A stretch of 11,663 bases of DNA from Baffinella frigidus. Its lineage: Eukaryota; Cryptophyceae; Cryptomonadales; Baffinellaceae. The notes under the pieces were generated by a model. The model was not told the DNA's origin and ran no database searches. It saw nothing but the letters and a program-made list of their open reading frames with translations. Within the stretch, counting starts at the first letter, position 1; each line of letters opens with the position of its first letter. The stretch covers positions 427,096-438,758 of the forward strand of contig MU646383.1 of the NCBI GenBank assembly GCA_026770585.1. Direction: 5' to 3'. Position numbers and translations under genes: made by a program. Below, piece after piece: positions 1 through 7,126 of the stretch.

Positions 1-323
1 CCCTAACCCCCAACCCCCAACCCCGCTAAGCCCCAACCCGACGCCCCGTCCTTCAGGCTTTGCGACACCCCCGCCTACTCGTCACCGACACACCGTGCGA
101 TACCCCCCCCACACCTACCTTCAACCTCACACAATCACAGCGAGGCAGGCCGAAGTGAGAATCAGAGGGTACGGGTGGAGCAGATGCGTGGCTGATGGAT
201 AGTGAGTGCTGTGATGCCTGGAAGTAGGGTGAATCAGATGCGTGGCGTATGGAACGTGAGTGCGGTGGCGCTCGGAAGTGGCGGGGATGACTGGAAGTGG
301 CAGGGAGAGGAGGGGGTGCTGAC
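1..323 (-). other. Intron 3 (partial) of the TRPC4AP-like gene
   Basis: I see no further TRPC4AP-like coding here. The left 38 bases are a degenerate C-rich telomere-like run. Positions 174-227 and 228-281 form a 54-bp tandem duplication of about 75% identity sharing CAGATGCGTGGC. The rest is C- or G-rich unique sequence. Confidence 0.5.
174..281. repeat. 54-bp tandem duplication
   Basis: Two adjacent units (174-227, 228-281) share CAGATGCGTGGC, GTGAGTGC and GGAAGT at a fixed 54-bp offset. They lie inside the partial intron 3. Confidence 0.65.
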
Positions 324-399
324 CAGGTTGAAGATGTCTTTCTTGAAGGCCAACACCTCCTCTGCGAGACCGACTGCCTCGTCGAACGTCACATGCGAC
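324..399 (-). other. Exon 3 of the TRPC4AP-like gene
   Basis: The acceptor CATCGCAG|G supplies one base that completes a split TGG codon. The exon then encodes SHVTFDEAVGLAEEVLAF, KKDIFNL and a phase 0 end at CTG|GTCAGC. This donor is weak, so the exact end is the least certain boundary of the gene. Confidence 0.66.
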
Positions 400-1713
400 C
401 TGCGATGCCAAACGGCCGTCAACGCACGTCAATCCACGCATCGACACACCAGCCAGACGAAGTGACATTATCTCAGAAAAGGGATTCTTAAATTCGTTTT
501 CTTAAGTCAACTCCCCTTCAAATTTGTCAACTTATGCGCAGAGAAAAGAATAAGTTGACGAATTTGTACAGGAATTGACTTAAGAAAACGAATTTAAAAA
601 TCCCTTTTCTGAGATATGACTGACTGACTGGCACTAGTCGCGCCAGGACGCATCTGCAGATGCGATTGACCTTCTTGTCTCTCTGCCAAAACAATAAATC
701 ATCATACACCCTTCACTCCACACCCTACACGCTACTCCCTTCAGCCTATTCCCTTCACTATTTACACTACACCCTATCCTACGCCCCACACCCCACATGC
801 TCAATCCTGACGAGTGTGCCTGTTGGAGCGAGCAGCACCTCATACGTGCGGTGTCCAGCCCCGCCCAGCGTCTCCAACTCCCCGCCCGCAACAGACATCA
901 GAGATGCTGGGTGGCACCCCCTTCCCCTTCGCGGCCGACTGCGAGAGCCGAAACAGCGATGCTACGAGCAAGCAAGAGAAGCGGGGTCGCACCACATGAG
1001 CGAGAAGAGGAAGATAACGAAGCTCTTCTGTCCGCACAGCTCCTCCGTCAGAGACCCCATGGAGTAGCACAGGTCCCGGAGCAGCTGGAGGGCTGTCTTT
1101 CTCATCTCCCATGCGGCGCGCTCGCTCGGGATAGGACCCCGCCAGCCCGCGGCGCGCGCCTCTGCTTCGTTGGTGGGCACGAGCAGCGCCATCACCAGCC
1201 ACCGCGCCCCCCCAAAAGCCACAAACGCCTCGCGTTCCGCTTGCGGGTTCATGTTTTCGTCGCCGTTGACCCACCGCACGGAGCGGTCAGAGAGGTGCTT
1301 GTCGGCCTGGGGTTTGGGGTTAAGGTTTAGGTTTAGGGTTCAGCGTCAAGGGTTTAGGGTTTGGGGTTTACGGTTTAGGGTTAGGGTTTAGGGTTTAGGG
1401 TGGATGCCTCTTCCAGCGCCCCGCGCAGACCGGACATGTCCCCGCTCAGGTGGTTTAGGGTTTAGGGTTTAGGGTTTAGGGTTGAGACCTCTTCCAGCGC
1501 CCCACGCAGCCCGGACATGTCCCCGCCCAGGTGGTTGCGGCTGAGCGCCAGCACGAGGTCCGGAATTTTCTCATTTTCTTTTGAGAGCCTCTCTAGAATT
1601 CTGGAGGGAAGCTGCTCGAGCGACCGGAGGGTGCGTTCGCCCTGCGACCGCTGCGTGAGGAGGTCCACCAGGTTGTTGCTGCGGCCCCGCGAGCGCCCTC
1701 GGAAGGCTTCCAT
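324..1713 (-). CDS. TRPC4AP: TRPC4AP/TRUSS-like protein, N-terminal part, three exons
   Basis: Spliced on the minus strand as 1713-1489, 1306-993 and 399-324, the phases agree (0, then 2/1) and give 205 residues from the ATG at 1713-1711. In human TRPC4AP, recalled from memory, a stretch reads FVIFLFTLM followed later by KKEMIRL; here FVIFLFSLM and KKDIFNL lie at the same spacing across the second splice junction. DLFGG of the human protein corresponds to VAFGG near residue 105. TRPC4AP (DUF3689, about 800 residues in human) is an armadillo-like substrate receptor of the DDB1-CUL4 E3 ubiquitin ligase, so this is roughly the first quarter, and the gene continues beyond position 1. The product has no signal peptide, which suggests a cytosolic or nuclear protein. 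It is transcribed divergently from the plastid fibrillin-like gene. Homology is inferred from remembered sequence. Function in an alga is unknown. Confidence 0.72.
468..617. mobile_element. Foldback MITE family A, copy A1
   Basis: This is a near-perfect inverted repeat. The left arm starts TTATCTCAGAAAAGGGATTC and the right arm ends AATCCCTTTTCTGAGATAT. Inner arms pair TTGTCAACTTA with TAAGTTGACGAA around a short loop. It is 150 bp, the same as A2 and A3, and its loop is in the opposite orientation to theirs. A TGAC or GACW repeat flanks it. It has no coding capacity, so it is a non-autonomous element in intron 2 of the TRPC4AP-like gene. Confidence 0.85.
618..992. other. Rest of intron 2, low-complexity
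   Basis: There is a short TGAC run (617-630), then a C/T/A-rich stretch (700-800) made of drifting CACCCTACAC- and CCCTTCACT-like words. I see no gene. The open frames here are mostly shadows of the intron and of exon 2. Confidence 0.45.
993..1306 (-). other. Exon 2 of the TRPC4AP-like gene
   Basis: The acceptor is ACCCCAG|GCC at phase 0. The exon encodes 104 codons plus two bases and ends ATGTG|GTGCGA. It starts ADKHLSDRSVRW and carries AFGGARWLVMALL, then a helical stretch containing MRKTALQLLRDLC and finally FVIFLFSLM. Reading past the donor meets a TAG 11 codons on, as expected for an intron. Confidence 0.74.
1309..1400. repeat. Interstitial telomere-like array (TTTAGGG type)
   Basis: Repeats of TTTAGGG, TTTGGGG and variants fill most of the 182-bp intron 1 of the TRPC4AP-like gene, with a second run at 1453-1486. 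On the coding strand this reads CCCTAAA/CCCCAAA and directly supplies the acceptor context of exon 2. Confidence 0.85.
1407..1453 (-). pseudogene. Duplicated end of TRPC4AP-like exon 1
   Basis: These 47 bases match the 3' end of exon 1 (1488-1534) at 44 of 47 positions. The two copies are 81 bp apart, and the offset contains the telomere-like run 1453-1486. The fragment lies inside intron 1, and its donor-equivalent has GCATCC where the real exon has GTCTCA, so it is unlikely to be spliced in. Confidence 0.8.
1489..1713 (-). other. Exon 1 of the TRPC4AP-like gene
   Basis: This exon has 75 codons ending in phase 0 with donor GAG|GTCTCA. The start chosen is the first in-frame ATG; the open frame upstream to 1755 has only a GTG. 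Residues 20-75 are helical and charged (SLEQLPSRILERLSKENEK, then IPDLVLALSRNHLGG) and resemble the GIPQLLLKLH region of human TRPC4AP. Confidence 0.68.
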
Positions 1714-1739
1714 CGGAGAGGCTGTCGTTTCTCGAGTTG

Positions 1740-1754
1740 TGACCTCGGAGGTCA
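1740..1754. promoter_or_regulatory. 15-bp dyad TGACCTCGGAGGTCA
   Basis: A perfect 7-1-7 inverted repeat lies 27-41 bp upstream of the TRPC4AP-like ATG. A dimeric regulator could bind it, but it could also be part of the 5' UTR. No factor can be named. Confidence 0.4.
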
Positions 1755-1787
1755 CCCTCTCGCCCCGGTGGCAGGCTGTTTGTGCGT

Positions 1788-1858
1788 ATGGACGCTTTGC
1801 CTCTCCCCCTTGAGCGTGTAAACCCGGGACGAAGTAATGGACGCTTTGCCTCTCCCCC
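1788..1858. repeat. 22-bp direct repeat pair in the divergent promoter
   Basis: The word starting ATGGACGCTTTGCC and ending TCTCCCCC is identical at 1788-1809 and 1837-1858. The copies are 49 bp apart. They could be paired regulatory sites or a local duplication. Confidence 0.6.
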
Positions 1859-1945
1859 GGTGATAGCAGTGACCCGCGGCAGTAACCGCTAGCCCCACTG
1901 GTCAGACCCAGCCGATTAGAACCTCCCGTAAAAGTTGTCTCGCGT

Positions 1946-1992
1946 CAAAAGTGGACGAAAAAATGTGGTCAAACTGGTCAAATCCACTTTTG
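1946..1992. promoter_or_regulatory. CAAAAGTGGA inverted repeat near the fibrillin-like start
   Basis: CAAAAGTGGA (1946-1955) is the exact complement of TCCACTTTTG (1983-1992). Between them lie two TGGTCAAA-like words (1966-1980). It sits 30-76 bp upstream of the ATG at 2022, in the likely 5' leader or core promoter. Confidence 0.4.
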
Positions 1993-2021
1993 CCCAAAAG
2001 TTAATCTGAAATCCCGTTGGG

Positions 2022-2452
2022 ATGGGAGAGGGGATGCCACGGGCGCTGTCTGCGCTGCTCGCCATCGGAGCTCTCCTCGGCCTCTCCCCGGCATCCGCCT
2101 TCCGCCCGCCCGTGGCGCTCCGCGCAATCACCCCCGCGCTATCGCTCTCCAGGGCACCGCCTGTGCCTCCCGCTCGGGGCGCAGGGTTTCCCCCTGCAGG
2201 TCCGCTCATGGCGGCAACGGGTCCGCCCAAGGCGGCCAAGGTGGGGGCACCGCTGATGGCAAAGCTGGAGACGGGGGGTCAGGTGCTGAGCCTGGCGGAG
2301 ATTGCCGAGGTCTCGAGCGTGCTGCAAGCCAACGTCGTAGCATTTTGGGAGTCAAAGACGGACGAGGATCGCGAGAGCGTCGATTTCCTGGTGGATGCGC
2401 TGGTGTACCGCGGCAGTGCGTGGAATCGCAAAAATCGCGAGCTCTTCGCCAG
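2022..2452 (+). other. Exon 1 of the fibrillin-like gene (presequence and first helix)
   Basis: This exon has 143 codons plus AG. The targeting presequence is followed by a helical region (LSLAEIAEVSSVLQANVVAF and onward). The only junction that keeps frame with exon 2 is CCAG|GCACGT, a GC-AG intron. The serine codon is split AG|C. Confidence 0.66.
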
Positions 2453-5400
2453 GCACGTGCCTTCAACCTCCTGCCACTTGCCCCAAAATCATGTGCCAGA
2501 AATCCGGGGAGGTGAGTTTCTGCGGTGAAACATGACCCACGGATCTGACTTGAGCGTGTTCGTTTGCTGCAGCGGGAAGGACTGGGTGGTGACATACACC
2601 AAGGGGGCGAAGCCCAAGTGGTTCGGATTCGAGCGGCTCTTCCCGCAGTGGCGCAACAGGAGCGGCCAAAACTACCTGGCTAAGGTGAAGCGGCACCCAT
2701 CCAACTCTAATCTCCATACAAGTATTAATTAATTGCTCTTGGGCAACGAAAATTACTACACGATTTGCTTATAAAAGTGATAGTAGGGCATTTGTGTAGT
2801 AAATTTCGTTGCGCCAAAAGCAATTAATTAATACTTGTATGGAGATGAACTCGCGGGGCTCAGGGCGATCTCCCCCTGATGGAGACGCCTGCCACGCAAG
2901 GTCCTTCGGGGGGTATTTCGTGGCTGGCATTTGAGCCATTGGCTGGAATTTGAGCCATTCTCATTGTTTCATAGGAGAAATCTTAGGAGAAATTACTATG
3001 GCATAGGTAATTTTACTTATGAATCCTAATTATATCAATTACCCCCCCCAACAATCTTGGGCGGTGGTTCGCGATCTCTGCGCACGGGCTGCCTCGCGAG
3101 TGTGTCCAGGGAGCCTGGTGCTGGCACCACGCGACGATAGCCTGCACCTCAAATCGACAGTGGACTAACTCGGTTTGGGCTTGATCAGTACTAATCTCGT
3201 TAGAAAAGGGGGCAGTTGCGGGCCCCTGGATTCCTACTGGAAAGCTCCACCCCACCCTATCCTATAACCGCGGCCGGAATCCGGCACCGACGGCTCCAAT
3301 TCCCACAACTTTAGGGGGACATTAAAATCATTGACATATTTCAACCCAAAGCAGTCTATTAAACCCAAATTCGTTTTGAAACGATTAGATAGACAGAGCG
3401 GGCTCAGGTTTTTCAGTAGTAAGTCCTAAAGTCAACTGATTGGAGCCATTAATAGTCAAGTGATGGTCAAAAGTCCCAGTTGATGGTCAAGTGATGGTCA
3501 AAAGCCCCAGAAAGTTGACTTTAGGACTTGATCAAGGGGCCCGAAACTGCCCCCTTTTCTAGTTAAATTCGCGGTCGGATTCCGGCCGCTTTGTACCAGG
3601 AATAATAGAAAGACACAGTCGGTTTGATGTGGAGGCTATCGTTGCGTGGCAGGAGGGGACGATGGAGGGGCCGCTGGTGAACTTCGCGCAGGTAGTGGGA
3701 GATTTTCTCAGCATCGCTGGCAGCGGCACCTTTTCCCAGGTATGCCCCAAACCCCAAACCCCAAACCCCAAACCCCAAACCCCAAAACCCAAACCCCAAA
3801 CCCCCAAACCCCAAACTTGAACCCTAAACCCTACATTCTTAAATCCTGACCTCCTAAACCCTAAACCCTAAACCCTAAACCCTAAGCCCTAAACCCTAAA
3901 CCCTAAACCCTAAACCCTAAACCCTGACCCTGAACCCTAACCCCTGAACACCAACCCCTGAACCATAAAACCTGGATCCTAAACCCCAAGCCTCAAGCCT
4001 TAAAGTCTAAAACCTTACTCCTGAACCCTGCACCCTAATCTCTCAACCCTAACCCGTAAACCCTAAACACTAAATACTAAACCCTAAACCCCGAATCCCA
4101 AACCCCAAACCCCAAACCCCAAACCCCAAACCCCAAACCCCACATCTTAACCCCACACCTTCACCCCTAACCCCTAACCCCAAACCCCACATTCCAAACA
4201 CCGAACCCCAAATCCCGAACCCCACACCCCAAACACCAAACACCACACCCTGCACCCCACGCCCCACGCCCCAAACCCAAAACCCCAAACCTGAAAATCC
4301 CAAACCCCAAATCCCAAACCCCGAGTTGCGGCGAGAGCGAGGCAGCCTGGCGCCCCAAGCCTTCAAGTCTCAACCCTAAACCCTGAACCCTGAACCCCAA
4401 TCCCTCAACCCTTAACCTCAAACCACAAACCACAAACCACAAACCCCAAACCCCAAACACCACATCTTAACCCCACACCTTAACCCCTAACCCCTAACCC
4501 CACACCCCAAACACCAAACACCAAACCCCAAACACCTAACACCTAACACCAAACCCCAAACCCCAAACACCAAACACCAACCACCAAACACCAGACCCCA
4601 AACCCCAAACACCAAACCCCACACCACACACCACACACCACACACCACACACCACACACACCACACACCACACACCACGCACCACACACCACACACCACA
4701 CACACCACACCCCACACACCCCACACCACACACCCTGCACCCCAAATACCAAACAACAAACACCAAACACCAAACACCAAACACCAAACACCAAACACCA
4801 AACACCAAAACCCACACACACCACACCCCACACCACCCCACACACCACACCTCACACCCCACACACCACACCCCACACCCCACACCCTGCACCCCAAATG
4901 CCAATCACCAAAACCCACACCCCAAAACCCACACCCCACACCCCACACCCCGCACCCCAAATGCCAATCACCAAAACCCACACCCCAAAACCCACACCCC
5001 ACACCCCACACCCTGCACCCCAAATGCCAATCACCAAAACCCACACCCCAAAACCCACACCCCACACCCCAAACCCCGAACCCCAAACCCCAAATCCCAA
5101 ATCTCCCATCCCCCGAGAAGCGGCGAGACCCAGGCAGCCTGGCATGAACCCTCCACAAGCCACGCCAGGCTCTTGGGTAGGGTATTCCAAGCGCGTTCTT
5201 GGAGCCATTGGCGCGTGCGTGGAGCCGTGTGTGCGGTCGTTCGTCCACTTTTGGCCCAAAACACCTGAAAATTTGACTTTTGCAATACCCCACCCTAGAG
5301 CCCTCCGTGGAGCATGCGGCACCGCGCCCACCCGCCACAAGCCCCCCCAAGTGGCTCAAACAGTGCCCTGCAAGGGCTTCGATTTTACCTTGGAGCGGGG

Positions 5401-7019
5401 TCGGATCCGACCCCGGTGTCAAGGTAAATCGAAAATGTCCCAGAGCACTATGTGAGCCACCTCCAAGGGCTAGCGGCTGGCACACGCGCGGCCGGAAGCC
5501 GCCAGCCACCCGGAGCCCTCGCCCGCTCCGTGAACTCAACTTCATAGGACAATGGACCAAAAATGGGGTAGTTAGGCCTATGGAATTGCCTACCGTAGGC
5601 CGTAGGGCTCCTGTGACCAAAAATCCTAGGATTTTGGCCTAGAGTAGGAGGTCCTAGGCAATGCCGTAGGCCCAACTACCCCATTTTTGGTCCATTACCC
5701 TATTAAAGTGCTTCCGAGTGCTGAGTGATGTTTCGCGTGGCGGCACTCGACGTGGAGACTCGCCGTTGCGCGCGAGATTTGTCAGAGATTTGACAAATCT
5801 CGAGATGTGACAAATCTCGAGATTTGTCAGAGATTTGACAAATCTCGCGCTCGCTGTGAGAGTGAGATGTGTCAGTGCAGCGGCGTTGGCAGCGCGGTCC
5901 CGGAACTGACGGCTGGGAGCCATGCTGCGCTCTGGCATGCTAACCCTGAATCCCCGGTGGCAGGCTCACCCTCCAGTCCTCTTGGCATGCTAACGCTCGA
6001 TACCCTCTCTGCCCGGTGGCATGCAGACCCTCGATTCCCGGTGGCAGGCTAGCCCTCCAGTCCTGCTGGCGTGCTAACGCTCGATTTCTTCTCAGCCCGG
6101 TAGCAGGCTAGCCCTCCAGTCCTTCTGGCATGCTCACCCTGAATGCCCGGTGGCAGGCTATTCCTCGAGTCTTGGTGGTATGCTAACCCTCGATTCCCTC
6201 TTGGCCCGGTGGCAGGCAGACCCTCGATTCCCGGTGGCAGGCTAACCCTCCAGTCCTCCAGTCCTATATTCCGAAAGTCCTCCTGGCATACTAACCCTGA
6301 ATCCTGAATCCCCGAGGGCAGGCTCGCCCTCCAGTGGTGGTGGCATGCTAACCCTCGATTCCCTCTCTGCCCTTATCTCAGAAAAGGGATTCTAAAATTC
6401 GTTTTCTTAAGTCAATTCTAGTACAAATTCGTCAACTTATTCTTTTCTCTACGCATAAGTTGACATATTTCAACGGGAATTGACTTACGAAAACGAATTT
6501 TAGAACCCCTTTCCTGAGATAAGCCCGGTGGCAGGCAGACCCAGTGGCGCAGAGGTGTCCGGTGCTCTTCGACGTCCAGGTTCATCCGGGGAACCCTATT
6601 TTTCTTTCATTTGATGGCAACGAAAATTACTACACAGTTCGTTCTTATTAGTGATATTAAAGCATTTGTGTAGTAATTTTCGTTGCCATCAAATGAAAGA
6701 AAAATAGCGTTCCCCGGATAAAGGTCTCTCGCCTTCAACGTCCAGGTCTCCCACACGAGGCTATTCATGCGAACAGATTCATAAGTCAATTATTGGATTG
6801 GTGCCCAGGAAACACGCCAAAAGTCAGCAATTGGTCACGTACCTACACGCTTTCCGTGTAGCTTCCCCCACAAATTTTAAAATGTCCTTTTAGTCTGTTC
6901 GCATGGATAGCCTCGTGTGGTCTCGCCTCCTCCCCCCGCGTCGTGTCTTCGCTTCTTCTTCTTCGTCTTGTTCTCCTCTTTTATTCTCAGGCCTGGCGAT
7001 GAGTGGTCCAAAAGTCCGT

Positions 7020-7054
<35 letters not shown>

Positions 7055-7073
7055 CAGAGACAGAGACAGAGAC

Positions 7074-7126
<53 letters not shown>

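Larger units (their letters stand above)
1714..2021. promoter_or_regulatory. Shared divergent promoter region
   Basis: These 308 bp separate the two divergent start codons and must hold both 5' leaders. Visible structure includes a 15-bp dyad TGACCTCGGAGGTCA at 1740-1754, a 22-bp exact direct repeat, and a short inverted repeat near the fibrillin-like start. No TATA box stands out. The promoter role is inferred from position. Confidence 0.55.

Noticed and set aside
1-38. C-rich CCCTAACCCC run at the left edge as a chromosome end
   Set aside because: It is short and degenerate, and the TRPC4AP-like gene must continue to the left of it.
840-1274. A 144-residue minus-strand frame overlapping exon 2 of the TRPC4AP-like gene
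   Set aside because: The overlapping frame gives the TRPC4AP-like match with consistent splice phases; this one is its shadow.
2511-2516. GGTGAGT as the donor of fibrillin-like exon 1
   Set aside because: It is the better consensus but puts exon 2 out of frame and loses the conserved W..TYT block; kept only as a possible alternative site.
3619-3634. Extending exon 3 left to the CACAG acceptor
   Set aside because: Exon 2 ends in phase 0, so the single leading base would shift the frame.
4889-5077. 63-bp repeats as a CRISPR array
   Set aside because: The units are contiguous tandem repeats without spacers.
4487-5620. A 377-residue minus-strand frame rich in GVWGLGFG and GVWCVVCGVW
   Set aside because: It is the translation of the CCCCAAA/CACACCA arrays continued into element E; other frames across the same DNA are equally open, and it lies inside a plus-strand intron.
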